A stretch of 64,000 nucleotides of DNA from Bacillus sp. SA1-12 (GCF_000981385.1 NZ_LATZ01000002.1:231152-295151); one strand, 5' to 3'; shown: positions 27,114-35,557, numbered from the stretch's first letter. Notes: generated by a model not told the origin, from the letters alone. Made by a program: numbers and translations.

Positions 27114-27915
27114 ATAGATAAAACTTCAATTATTGGACTGATTCTGGCCATCATTGCAGTTGGATTAGGAATGATAATGAAAGGTGTCAGCCCTGCTGTC
27201 TTAATTAATCCAGCTGCCTTATTAATTATTATTTTAGGAACAATTGCTGCTGTTACGATTGCTTTCCCTACTAACGTAATTAAAAAAGTTCCTAAGCTTT
27301 TCGGAATTATTTTCAAAGATCAAAAATCTCATTCCGTTGAAGAGTTAATCCCTATGTTTTCAGATTGGGCCCAAGTAGGTCGTAAAGAAGGATTACTTGC
27401 TTTAGAAGCAAAGCTTTCTGATATCGATGATCCATTTTTAAAAAATGGGTTGCTTATGGCTGTTGATGGCCAAAATGCAGAGTTTATTCGAGATGTAATG
27501 AGTGAAGAAATTGCAGCAATGGAGGAACGCCACCAAGCATCGGCAGCAATCTTTACACAAGCTGGTACATACGCTCCAACTCTTGGCGTACTTGGTGCTG
27601 TCCTTGGCTTAATTGCAGCCCTTTCACATATGGATAATACAGAAGAGTTGGGGAAGGCAATCGGTGCAGCGTTCGTTGCAACTATGATGGGTATTTTCAC
27701 AGGATATGTCCTTTGGCATCCATTTGCTAATAAATTGAAACGGAAGTCTAAAGAAGAGGTAAAAGTTAAGGAAGTGATGATCAAAGGTGTCCTCTCCGTA
27801 TTAGAAGGACAAGCGCCAAAAGCAATTTTAACAAAAGCTTTCTACTTACCTACCTGTTCATGAAAGAAAAAAATTAAACACTTCACTTATTAAGGGAGAG
27901 AGCGTAAATGGCTAG
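27114..27915 (+). pseudogene. motA: Flagellar motor protein MotA, apparently disrupted (AUA start position, late frameshift)
   Basis: Proton-channel stator subunit of the flagellar motor. Homology to B. subtilis MotA (MDKTSLIGIIL) begins at 27114, but the codon at the start position is ATA; GGTGA lies 6 nt upstream and an in-frame TGA three codons before. The nearest ATG (27171) would remove most of helix 1. The reading frame then matches MotA through EGQAPKAI and breaks at 27828-27831, giving the unrelated tail KAFYLPTCS with a stop at 27861-27863. Removing one A at 27830-27831 restores QKLSTYLPVHERKKLNT and a stop at 27913, overlapping motB. Two lesions suggest a decaying gene or sequence errors. 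Key residues in helices 3-4 are intact. Confidence 0.75.
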
Positions 27916-28669
27916 AAGGAAGAAACATAAGCACGATGAGGATCATGTGGATGAATCCTGGCTTGTTCCATATGCTGATTTATTAACGCTTGTTTTAGCC
28001 TTATTCATTGTTTTATTTGCGATGAGCTCTGTAGATGCTCAAAAATTCCAGCAAATTGCGAAAGTCTTTAATTCAACCTTTGCAGGCGGAACAGGTGTTT
28101 TGCATTACCCAAGTCCATCTCCCAGGGAGGAAATGAAGGAGCTGAATATCCAAGATGAACAAATGACAAAAGAAGCGGCTGTAGAAGCACAGGAACAATT
28201 AGAACAAGAAAAGCTTAAAGAAGTGCAAGATAAAATTAATACCTACATTAAAGAAAATAAACTTGAAACGAAATTAGAAACAACTCTTACCGATGAAGGG
28301 CTGCTTATTACCATATTGAATGATATCTTTTTTGACTCCGGTAAAGCTGAAATTCGTGAGAAGGACAAAAAGCTTGCGATCGAAATTTCTGAGCTCCTTG
28401 TCATGAATCCGCCCCGTAATATTATTGTGAGCGGACATACTGATAATGTTCCAATTAAAACATCCGATTTTGATTCTAATTGGCACTTAAGTGTCATGCG
28501 AGCCGTTAACTTTATGAAGCTGTTAGTTGAAAATGAAAAGCTGGATCCAAAGTCCTTTAGTGCTAAAGGCTTTGGCGAATACAAACCTGTTTCCACAAAT
28601 GATTCAAAGGAAGGCAGACAAGAAAATAGACGTGTAGAAGTATTAATCCTTCCTTATGAGCAAAAGTAA
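27908..28669 (+). CDS. motB: Flagellar motor protein MotB
   Basis: A 253-residue stator subunit. After a basic N-terminus (ARRKKHKHDEDH) comes one membrane helix with the proton-carrying Asp in VPYADLLTLVLALFIVLFAM, then a periplasmic-side linker and an OmpA-like peptidoglycan-binding domain (IIVSGHTDNVPI, NWHLSVMRAVNFMKLL, NRRVEVLI). GGGAGAG precedes the ATG. Its start overlaps the end of the restored motA frame. The gene itself is intact. Confidence 0.95.
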   Translation: MARRKKHKHDEDHVDESWLVPYADLLTLVLALFIVLFAMSSVDAQKFQQIAKVFNSTFAGGTGVLHYPSPSPREEMKELNIQDEQMTKEAAVEAQEQLEQEKLKEVQDKINTYIKENKLETKLETTLTDEGLLITILNDIFFDSGKAEIREKDKKLAIEISELLVMNPPRNIIVSGHTDNVPIKTSDFDSNWHLSVMRAVNFMKLLVENEKLDPKSFSAKGFGEYKPVSTNDSKEGRQENRRVEVLILPYEQK

Positions 28670-28685
28670 GAACAAAAACGAACTC

Positions 28686-28774
28686 TAAAAAAGGGACTCC
28701 CTTTAAAAAACAAAATACGTAACCTCCTTGTCTCAGGTTCAATATCGTATGTTTTAGAAGGCAGACCCTTTTTC
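28686..28774. terminator. Nested hairpin between motB and mhqR
   Basis: Outer arms AAAAAAGGGACTCC / GGCAGACCCTTTTT and an inner stem (AAATACGTAACCT with AGGTT..CGTATGTTT) with T/A runs at both ends. It separates the convergent genes and belongs loosely to the GGGTCAGACC hairpin family. Confidence 0.65.
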
Positions 28775-28778
28775 TTTC

Positions 28779-29231
28779 CTACTTGTTTAAAAGATCGTTT
28801 GCGTGATAACCTACTTTTTTAAGTAGCTCTGTGACCAAGTTTTTTTCCTCATCAGAAAGGACGCTTACAATTTCATTGATCCGCTCCTGATGCGGAGGGA
28901 AAATTTCTTCGATTAACTGCTTCCCTTTATCTGTAATTTGTGCATGTGTTACTCTTCGATCTTTTGGGCACGCTTTTCGAACAAGCAAGCCTTTTTGCTC
29001 TAACTTGTCCACTACGTAAGTAATACTCCCGCTTGCAAGTAAGATTTTCCCTCCTATTTGCTGCAAAGGTTGATCTCCTTTATGATAAAGAAGTTCTAAT
29101 ACTGCAAACTCTGTAGGGTTTAAATTAAATGTTGATATATGCTTATTTACGACATCATTTAATGCTCGATGTGCACGTGAAAGAACGATAAAGAACTTTA
29201 ATGATTCTTCAATTTGATTTGATTTTTCCAT
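28779..29231 (-). CDS. mhqR: MarR-family regulator, MhqR-like
   Basis: A 150-residue winged-helix repressor. The core LNPTEFAVLELLYHKGDQPL and KILLASGSITYVVDKLEQKG is close to MhqR (YkvE) of B. subtilis, which represses quinone/azo-compound detoxification genes. KDRRVTHAQITDKG is the wing. Position next to motAB also fits ykvE. It is divergent from a ZIP metal transporter, and whether it acts on that gene is not known. Confidence 0.75.
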   Translation of the reverse strand: MEKSNQIEESLKFFIVLSRAHRALNDVVNKHISTFNLNPTEFAVLELLYHKGDQPLQQIGGKILLASGSITYVVDKLEQKGLLVRKACPKDRRVTHAQITDKGKQLIEEIFPPHQERINEIVSVLSDEEKNLVTELLKKVGYHANDLLNK

Positions 29232-29281
29232 TTAAACTCAATCCTTTTTAAATATCTTGAATTCAAAACAATTTTATTACT

Positions 29282-29310
29282 ATAATAGAGGAACAATTGC
29301 CTTAAGTCAA
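29282..29310 (-). promoter_or_regulatory. Promoter of mhqR
   Basis: On the minus strand TTGACT, 17-bp spacer, TATTAT. An imperfect inverted repeat (CAATG..CATTG, 29308-29326) just upstream could be an operator. Confidence 0.5.
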
Positions 29311-29558
29311 TGTTTTATATACATTGTTTACCAACTTTATGATGAATGGCAGATGCTATCTGTATAATTATTATCTTATACAATTACATAATTGACTATA
29401 ATTTGAAGATAATTTGTGTGATTTAAACTAAAAAAGTATCCATTACAATTGCCTATTCATATACTATTGCCAACAACCATTACCCAATTCTAAGTAAGAT
29501 TCCCATTTACCAGTCATGTCATCTTTATCAAAATATCTGCATAGAATTTTATACATTG

Positions 29559-29588
29559 TTTCAATTTTGAATATTTCCGCGCTATAAT
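29559..29588 (+). promoter_or_regulatory. Promoter of the ZIP transporter gene
   Basis: TATAAT (29583-29588) with a weak -35 (TTTCAA) 18 bp upstream. The inverted repeat at 29585-29610 overlaps the -10. Confidence 0.5.
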
Positions 29589-29610
29589 AATTCATGTGAA
29601 TGAATTATTA
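29585..29610 (+). promoter_or_regulatory. Perfect 10-bp inverted repeat at the ZIP promoter, probable operator
   Basis: TAATAATTCA and TGAATTATTA flank 6 nt, overlapping the -10 and transcription start. This is a typical place for a repressor. It does not fit the Fur, PerR, Zur or MntR consensus well. Confidence 0.5.
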
Positions 29611-29644
29611 TTAAAGGTATTATCATTCAAAGGAGCAAACAAAT

Positions 29645-30376
29645 ATGTCTGGCGTTTTATTAGGTAGTATTTTATCCGCATTATCTACAGGGTTAGGAGC
29701 TCTCCCTATTTTATTTTTACAAGGCTCAATCACCCACCGCTGGCGTGATATCTTATTAGCGTTTACTGCTGGCATTATGATGACAGCTGCAATGCTTGGG
29801 TTAATACCAGAGTCATTAAAATATGGCGGTGTAATGGAAGTATCCATTGGTTTATTTTTAGGTGTGCTTATCTTAACAACATTGGAAAAGGCAATTCCAC
29901 ACATTGATTTAGAACATACCCGAAGCGGAATTAAATTTGACGAAAAAGCGATGCTGATAATCGCAGCGATTACTTTGCATAATTTACCTGAGGGGTTATC
30001 GGTTGGGGTTAGCTATGCTTCTGATATTAGCGATACTGGAAACTTAATCGCATTTGCGATTGGCTTACAAAATGCACCAGAAGGCTTTTTAGTAGCCTTG
30101 TTTTTAATAAATCAGAATATCAGAAAAGCGAAAGCCTTTTTAATTGCCACAGCTACCGGAGCCGTTGAAATTGTTGCATCCCTGCTTGGTTTTTACCTAA
30201 CAAATATTGTAGGTTTTCTCGTCCCATATGGTCTTTCCTTCGCAGCAGGTGCTATGCTGTTTATTATCTATAAAGAACTTATCCCTGAAAGTCATGGTGA
30301 TGGAAATGAACGAAATGCAACCTATTCATTTATCATCGGGATCTTATTTATGGTGATCTTAATTAATAGCTTTTAA
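29645..30376 (+). CDS. ZIP-family divalent metal transporter
   Basis: A 243-residue membrane protein with 8 predicted helices. The ZIP signature motifs are HNLPEGLSVGVSYASD in helix 4 and NAPEGFLVALFLI in helix 5, which carry the metal-binding His/Glu residues. It should import zinc or a related divalent metal. CAAAGGAG precedes the ATG. A perfect palindrome lies at its promoter. The mhqR-like gene is divergent. Confidence 0.9.
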   Translation: MSGVLLGSILSALSTGLGALPILFLQGSITHRWRDILLAFTAGIMMTAAMLGLIPESLKYGGVMEVSIGLFLGVLILTTLEKAIPHIDLEHTRSGIKFDEKAMLIIAAITLHNLPEGLSVGVSYASDISDTGNLIAFAIGLQNAPEGFLVALFLINQNIRKAKAFLIATATGAVEIVASLLGFYLTNIVGFLVPYGLSFAAGAMLFIIYKELIPESHGDGNERNATYSFIIGILFMVILINSF

Positions 30377-30405
30377 CAAAAGTCTATAAAATACTCACAA
30401 AGAAT

Positions 30406-30445
30406 GAGGCTGTCTATAAGGGTCCCCCTTTTAGACAGCCTCTTT
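30406..30445 (+). terminator. Terminator of the ZIP gene
   Basis: GAGGCTGTCTATAAGGG pairs with CTTTTAGACAGCCTC (G-T pairs included), followed by TTT. Confidence 0.8.
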
Positions 30446-30535
30446 GCGGTGAAAATCAGATTTTACCCCAATGTTTAATGGCAGTAAAGCTCTAACTTCA
30501 AGATGTAAGTGAAACTATGATGAATGACGGGCTTA

Positions 30536-30856
30536 ACTGCCCGTTATGAACCGATAAGTCTCGCTACACCATCAGCAGGAAAACTACCTGCTGATAGAAG
30601 GCTCGCTTTATCCCATCTTAACGGGCAGTAAAAATCATACTTAACGTTTTCAATTTGACTATGTAGATTAGTAAAGGAATACTATCCGTAATGATCCGAT
30701 AAGGCTCGCTACACCATCAGCAGGAAAACCACCTGCTGATAGAAGGCTCGCTTTATCCCATCTTAACGGGCAGTAAAAATTATTCATGCTTTCATAAATT
30801 CTATGGTAGATAAGTGAAGGAAAACTTTCCGTAATGATCCGATAAGGCTCGCTTTA
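30536..30856 (-). repeat. Tandem hairpin repeat array A (three units)
   Basis: Units at 30536-30629, about 30683-30774 and about 30826-30856 (partial). A full unit, read on the minus strand, begins ACTGCCCGTTAAGATGGG, runs through GATAAAGCGAG, holds an inner stem (ATCAGCAGGT with CCTGCTGAT), repeats GCGAG(A/C)CTTATC and ends AACGGGCAGT. The terminal ACTGCCCGT/ACGGGCAGT arms and inner arms make each unit one long hairpin. The same unit forms array B at 41.5 kb. The partial unit starts at the stop codon of the spo0E-like gene. No coding potential is seen. Confidence 0.85.
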
Positions 30857-31117
30857 TTTTTCAATAAACTGAAGTTTAAAATTGTCAGACAGCGTCCACA
30901 TTTTCATTGTGTGAACAAATTCATAAAAAGGTCCTGTTGTGCTTGCTTTTTCTTCTAAAAGGATTTGTTGATATTTATTTATAAGCATGTCCAAATCTTG
31001 ACTACACTTTATAGCTGAATCACTTGTATAGCCCTCTGTATTTGCAGTTTCTATCATTTCTTGTCTCTTATTGTTAATCGTTTCAAGAAGCTTTGCTTTT
31101 AATCGATCGCGATTCAT
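30854..31117 (-). CDS. spo0E: Spo0E-family aspartyl-phosphate phosphatase
   Basis: An 87-residue protein matching the Spo0E family: IETANTEGYTSDSAIKCSQDLDMLINKY, with the SQxLDxLINxY signature that inserts at the Spo0A active site. It would dephosphorylate Spo0A-P and delay sporulation. AAGGAGGG lies upstream of the ATG. Family paralogues exist, but position (near motAB/mhqR) agrees with spo0E. Its TAA stop is the first part of a hairpin repeat array. Confidence 0.8.
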   Translation of the reverse strand: MNRDRLKAKLLETINNKRQEMIETANTEGYTSDSAIKCSQDLDMLINKYQQILLEEKASTTGPFYEFVHTMKMWTLSDNFKLQFIEK

Positions 31118-31437
31118 CGAGAGCCCTCCTTGTATTTAGGTAAGCTTTATTTAAATATTCCTTTAGACAAAACTTACTTACTGAGTAGTATTACAGATTT
31201 TGCCAAGTTTGTAAATACTTTTGCAAATTTTGACAATCTTTCACCGCTATACATTGACATTTTTAACGATCCTCTTTTATTTTTCTTGATAATCTATTCC
31301 CATTAGATTCCATATTTAAACTCATTTTATAAATAATGTATTTTGAAAGAAAGCATGTTTTTTGTAACGCTGGTTAGACTATACAAAAATCAGTTTATCC
31401 GCTGGGTACAAGCAGGATATAGCAAGGAGACATGTGT

Positions 31438-32223
31438 ATGAAAATGTTTCTATTACTCGGAGCCCTATTAACAACAACTTTACCGCCTGTAGAAGTAAAT
31501 TTAGCAAACAAACAACAAGCTCCTGAGGAAAAACATGTTGCGATTGTTATTGATGACTTTGGAAATGGTATGAAAGGCTCTGAGGAAATATTGTCATTAC
31601 CCATCCCCCTTACTATCGCTGTCATGCCTTTTCTTTCAACAACTGAAAAGGACGCAAACCTTGCCTTTGAAAAAGGGCATGAAGTGATTGTGCATCTTCC
31701 AATGGAGCCATTACATGGTAAGAAAAGCTGGCTGGGACCTGGTGCAATTACAACAGATTTATCAAATAACGAAGTGAAAGAACGAGTGAATACAGCAATT
31801 GATGCTGTTCCACATGCAGTAGGAATGAACAATCATATGGGATCAAAGGTGACAGCAGATCAACGTATCATGAGAATCATTTTGGAGGTTTGCAAAGAAA
31901 GAGGCTTATATTATTTAGACAGTAAAACAACTAGTAAAAGTGTAGCAGCAGATCTGGCAATGGAACTCAAGGTACCGTATTTAGAAAACGAGATGTTTTT
32001 TGATGAACAATATACCATCGCTCATATAACAAAACAAGCAAATCTTCTAATGAATAAAATAGCAAAGGATAACGAAATTATTGCCATTGGCCATGTTGGA
32101 ATTGCAGGAGAAAAAACAGCTTCTGTGCTTAAGCAATATATCCCCATGGTCAAGCAAAAAGCCGAAGCTGTTACACTTTCAAAATTATTTATTGATCCTG
32201 AAGAAGTGACAGACTTAGATTAA
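31438..32223 (+). CDS. Divergent polysaccharide deacetylase family protein (YibQ-like)
   Basis: About 261 residues with a signal peptide (MFLLLGALLTTTL), then a NodB-like barrel of the divergent deacetylase family: VAIVIDDFGNGMKGSEEIL (Asp pair), HLPMEPL and GMNNHMGSKVTAD (His), and LYYLDSKTT, ending in AIGHVG. Exported; the substrate is unknown. ATG 31438 has AAGGAG 8 nt upstream, better than 31432. Confidence 0.85.
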   Translation: MKMFLLLGALLTTTLPPVEVNLANKQQAPEEKHVAIVIDDFGNGMKGSEEILSLPIPLTIAVMPFLSTTEKDANLAFEKGHEVIVHLPMEPLHGKKSWLGPGAITTDLSNNEVKERVNTAIDAVPHAVGMNNHMGSKVTADQRIMRIILEVCKERGLYYLDSKTTSKSVAADLAMELKVPYLENEMFFDEQYTIAHITKQANLLMNKIAKDNEIIAIGHVGIAGEKTASVLKQYIPMVKQKAEAVTLSKLFIDPEEVTDLD

Positions 32224-32251
32224 TGAAAAATTAGGGAATTTTTCATTACTG

Positions 32252-32280
32252 TTGCATTTTTGTTAATTTCTTCATATACT
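32252..32280 (+). promoter_or_regulatory. Promoter of the ABC-F gene leader
   Basis: TTGCAT, 17-bp spacer, TATACT. It gives a leader of about 235 nt before the ABC-F start. Confidence 0.5.
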
Positions 32281-32308
32281 ATTTTTATATTATTGATCGA
32301 AAGGGTGA

Positions 32309-32331
32309 ATGTTGAAGCAATGAAGTTCTAA
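32309..32331 (+). CDS. Putative leader peptides of the ABC-F gene
   Basis: Two tiny overlapping frames, ATG-TTG-AAG-CAA-TGA (32309-32323) and ATG-AAG-TTC-TAA (32320-32331). AAAGGGTGA lies just before the first. Ribosome-mediated control by short leaders is known for antibiotic-response ABC-F genes. The existence of these peptides is inferred. Confidence 0.35.
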
Positions 32332-32492
32332 TCTTTTTCTTAGGCCATTATATTCAATCATTTGAAATATAACGAAACCTAGAGAAATTGGATTAGTCTG
32401 CCATTCTTCAACATATACACTGGATTAACAAAAATTGATTACTATTAACTCAATTTTGTTTATATTCTTATGTATAATTTGGCATGTCAAAT

Positions 32493-32521
32493 CTCTCTAG
32501 GCTTTATAGGGAGGTTTTTTT
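32493..32521 (+). terminator. Attenuator hairpin at the ABC-F start codon
   Basis: CTCTCTA pairs with TAGGGAG and seven T residues run right up to the ATG at 32522. The stem includes the ribosome site GGGAGG, so it may both end transcription and hide the ribosome site. An upstream segment AACCTAGAGAAATT (about 32378-32391) is nearly complementary to AATCTCTCTAGG, offering an antiterminator. Confidence 0.7.
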
Positions 32522-34225
32522 ATGTTTATTTTGCAAGCAAGAAATGTGAAAAAGTATTTTGGAGAAAAAGTCGTTTTAGACAATCTTTCATTTGATCTAA
32601 ATAAAGGTGAGCGAATCGGACTTGTTGGTCCCAACGGAGCCGGAAAAACAACCTTAGCAAACATCTTATACGGAAACTTAGCACCTGATGAAGGAAGTCT
32701 AAGAAGAGACCATAATCTAAGGATAGGATATCTGCTTCAATCAGTTGATTATTCCATAAATGACTTTAATCATTTATCCGCTGATTTTCTTGAACGTGCA
32801 AGTGAATTAGGTCTAAATAAAGTACATTATTGGCATCAGGAACGACTTAATCATTTAAGCGGCGGAGAAAAATTAAAAATTGCATTAGCGCAAATCTGGT
32901 CGTCAAATCCCGATATTCTTATTTTAGATGAACCAACCAATCATCTTGACTTTCAAGGAGTCAATTGGTTAATTAGCCAGCTTGAAAATTTCCGGGGTAC
33001 CGTCATCATCATTTCACATGACCGATTTTTCTTAGATAAAACTGTTACCAAAATATTTGACTTAGACCATGGTAAATTAACGGAATACAATGGTAATTAT
33101 TCCGCTTATCGTAAAGAAAAGAAGAAGCGTTATGAAGACCAATTACATCAATATGAAGTTCAACAAAAATATAAAGCAAATGTGGAAGGCCAAATCAACC
33201 AATTACAACAATGGTCTGGAAAAGCGCATCGAACTATGCGAGATCAAGAGGGCTTTAAAGAATATCATGGAGTAAAAGCAAAGAAGCTTGATAAAGCAAT
33301 TAAATCAAAAATGAAGCGATTGAATAAAGAACTTGAAAAAAATAAAATTGAAAAACCTGAAGAAGAGAAAAAAGTTCGCTTTCAATTTGAATCGAACAGA
33401 AAACGAGGAAAGAGAATTGTTGAAGCTAAACATCTTTCTAAAATGTTCGAAGATAGGTACCTTTTTAAAGACAGTCATTTTTATGTAAATTATGGCGAGC
33501 GAATTGGGATTGTCGGGCCAAACGGATCTGGGAAAACGACCTTCCTAAACATGCTATTAGATAAAGAAACGATAACAGCTGGTGAATTAATAAAAAGTCC
33601 TTCATTAAAAATCGCCTACTTAAGCCAGGATGTTGCCGATATGCCACTGCCTCAAACTGGAATCGAGGCATTGCAGATTACTGAAAAAGAAAAGCTGTTT
33701 CAAGCGAGAACAATCCTTGCAAACATGGGGATGAAAGCAGATAAAATATCGCAACAAATCGGGACACTCAGCCTAGGTGAACGTACCAGGATTAAACTGA
33801 CCAATATGTTATTGAGCGAGTATGACTTATTGATATTAGATGAACCGACCAATCATTTAGATTTAGCTAGCCGTGAGCAATTAGAGGATACCTTAAGCGA
33901 GTTTTCCGGAACGATCCTCATTGTTTCTCACGATTATTATTTTATAAATAAACTTTGTGATAAACTTCTCGTCATCAAAGATCAAAAAATGACACGAGTT
34001 GAAATGAATCTGGAGCAATACGAATTAAAAAAACAGCAAAAAACAACCCTAAGCAAACAGCAATTGGAAGAGGAATTAATGAGAATAAATACTGAAATTT
34101 CTGCTGTGCTTGGTGAATTAAGCATGCTAACGCCAGAAGCAAAAAAATATAGAGAGCTAGATGCTGCATTTAAAACTCTGACGAAAAGAAAACGTGAAGT
34201 AAATAAACAACTTGGTTATCGATAA
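32522..34225 (+). CDS. ABC-F ribosome protection ATPase (VmlR-like)
   Basis: A 567-residue soluble protein with two ATPase domains and no membrane part. Domain 1: GPNGAGKT, LSGGEKLK, ILILDEPTNHLD. The interdomain linker (about 205-300) has WSGKAHRTMRDQEGFKEYHG and resembles VmlR closely. Domain 2: GPNGSGKT, LSLGERTRIK, LLILDEPTNHLD. A charged C-terminal coiled coil follows (about 500-567). Such proteins bind the ribosome E-site and displace peptidyl-transferase antibiotics (lincosamide, streptogramin A). Which drugs apply here is not known. The leader fits antibiotic-induced attenuation. Confidence 0.85.
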   Translation: MFILQARNVKKYFGEKVVLDNLSFDLNKGERIGLVGPNGAGKTTLANILYGNLAPDEGSLRRDHNLRIGYLLQSVDYSINDFNHLSADFLERASELGLNKVHYWHQERLNHLSGGEKLKIALAQIWSSNPDILILDEPTNHLDFQGVNWLISQLENFRGTVIIISHDRFFLDKTVTKIFDLDHGKLTEYNGNYSAYRKEKKKRYEDQLHQYEVQQKYKANVEGQINQLQQWSGKAHRTMRDQEGFKEYHGVKAKKLDKAIKSKMKRLNKELEKNKIEKPEEEKKVRFQFESNRKRGKRIVEAKHLSKMFEDRYLFKDSHFYVNYGERIGIVGPNGSGKTTFLNMLLDKETITAGELIKSPSLKIAYLSQDVADMPLPQTGIEALQITEKEKLFQARTILANMGMKADKISQQIGTLSLGERTRIKLTNMLLSEYDLLILDEPTNHLDLASREQLEDTLSEFSGTILIVSHDYYFINKLCDKLLVIKDQKMTRVEMNLEQYELKKQQKTTLSKQQLEEELMRINTEISAVLGELSMLTPEAKKYRELDAAFKTLTKRKREVNKQLGYR

Positions 34226-34290
34226 AATGAGCTTCATTTCCCTTTACGATCCGAATTAATGGCTATTAAATGTTTAATGAACATTAAATA

Positions 34291-34331
34291 GAAAAAGCGT
34301 GGAGGTCAAGCATGATCTCTACGCTTTTTTT
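34291..34331. terminator. Bidirectional terminator between the ABC-F gene and mtnD
   Basis: AAAAAGCGT-GAG pairs with CTC-ACGCTTTTTT; T-runs on the plus strand and A-run on the other side. Confidence 0.75.
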
Positions 34332-34334
34332 CTA

Positions 34335-34874
34335 TTATTTATTATTTACTTCTTCTTGATAAGGTTGTGCAACCCATCCCTCTGTTTCAATGAATAACCG
34401 AACAGCTACAACTTGGCGATCGTCCATCAATGTGAAGAAATGAGGATTTCCTTCAGGTACAGAAATAACATCCCCAGCTTCAAGCTCTACATCAAAATAA
34501 CCTGTTTCTTCATCACCTTTGATGATAAAAATCCCATGTCCCGCAGTAATTGCTCGAACTTCATCTTCTGTATGTGTATGTACTTGTTCAAATTTTTTTA
34601 GCAAGTCCTCTAAGTTTGGTGTAGCATCTGATAATGCAACAATATCCCAGGTTTTATAACCTCTTCTCTCAGCTAAATCTTCAATTTCTTCTTTGTAGGT
34701 TGTCAAAATTTCTTCTTTTTCTTGATCAGTCAATACAAATTTATCCTTTAAAGCCTCAGGAAGTTTTTTCATATCCCAATGTTCATATAATACACCTTGT
34801 TTTTCTAAAAAGCTTAAAACATTGTCATGACCTTCAATTACTTCTTTTGTATTTCGGACTTTAATAACTGCCAT
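34335..34874 (-). CDS. mtnD: Acireductone dioxygenase MtnD
   Basis: A 179-residue cupin that cleaves the acireductone of methionine salvage to 2-keto-4-methylthiobutyrate and formate with Fe2+. Metal ligands are in QVHTHTEDEVRAI (two His and Glu) and in PEGNPHFFTL (His). The N-terminal helical part (FLEKQGVLYEHWDMKKLP) is standard. It is the last gene of mtnW-X-B-D, separated from mtnB by 59 nt. Confidence 0.95.
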   Translation of the reverse strand: MAVIKVRNTKEVIEGHDNVLSFLEKQGVLYEHWDMKKLPEALKDKFVLTDQEKEEILTTYKEEIEDLAERRGYKTWDIVALSDATPNLEDLLKKFEQVHTHTEDEVRAITAGHGIFIIKGDEETGYFDVELEAGDVISVPEGNPHFFTLMDDRQVVAVRLFIETEGWVAQPYQEEVNNK

Positions 34875-34933
34875 TTTCCTTCTCCTCCATTTTAATAAGT
34901 TTGTTTATTTAATAGACATATAGCTATTTGTCA

Positions 34934-35557
34934 TTACGCCATAAGTTTTTTGTATGTAAGAAGCTTTAAATGATAGGAAATCAAAAATTCACTAGCTTCT
35001 AAATATTTTTTTGCTTCCAATGCATTTCTCCCCCATACAGTAATCCCGTGATTTCTTATTAAAACAGCGCCAGCATCTTCGTTTACAAATTGGGTGAATT
35101 CAGCTGCCAGGGTCGGAATATGGGCATGATTATAAATAATTGGGATTGTAAATTCTGCATCTTCTTCCCACAATCCATATGCCTTAATAATTTCCACCCC
35201 TTTAAACGTAATACTGCCTTTGTCACCATAGAGTTCAGAAATGACATTATTGTCAACAGTATGAACATGCAGGCTGCAGCCGGCATTTGTTTTGTTAAAA
35301 ACCTCCACGTGCAGAAGCGTCTCCGCAGAAGGCTTTAAATGAGTGTTCTCAACTGGCAGACCTTGGCTATCTACAAGCAGGAAATCTTCTTTTGTTTCCT
35401 TCGTTTTATCCTTCCCGCTAGCCGTTACAAGAAAGCTGAGGGGTTGCTCATCAACCTTTATTGCTAAATTGCCGCTAGTGCCAGGAAACCAATCACGGTT
35501 AGCTAACTCTCTTTTTATATCAGCAAGCTCTTCCCATCTTTGTTCCAAAAGGCTCAT
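34934..35557 (-). CDS. mtnB: Methylthioribulose-1-phosphate dehydratase MtnB
   Basis: A 207-residue class II aldolase-fold zinc enzyme. Active-site residues appear in [10 protein letters not shown], in [11 protein letters not shown] (two zinc His) and in [16 protein letters not shown]. It dehydrates MTRu-1-P to the diketone phosphate. It overlaps mtnX by 4 nt. Confidence 0.95.
   Translation of the reverse strand: MSLLEQRWEELADIKRELANRDWFPGTSGNLAIKVDEQPLSFLVTASGKDKTKETKEDFLLVDSQGLPVENTHLKPSAETLLHVEVFNKTNAGCSLHVHTVDNNVISELYGDKGSITFKGVEIIKAYGLWEEDAEFTIPIIYNHAHIPTLAAEFTQFVNEDAGAVLIRNHGITVWGRNALEAKKYLEASEFLISYHLKLLTYKKLMA

Noticed and set aside
27820..27863. Programmed frameshift in motA
   Set aside because: No slippery heptamer or stimulating structure is visible, and the missing ATG points to simple decay or sequence error.
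29297..29312. MntR box (TTGCCTTAAGTCAA) at the mhqR promoter
   Set aside because: Only partly fits the MntR consensus and coincides with the -35 hexamer of mhqR; not strong enough.
30536..30856. CRISPR array
   Set aside because: Units are about 95 bp hairpins with conserved spacers; there are no short repeats with unique spacers and no cas genes.
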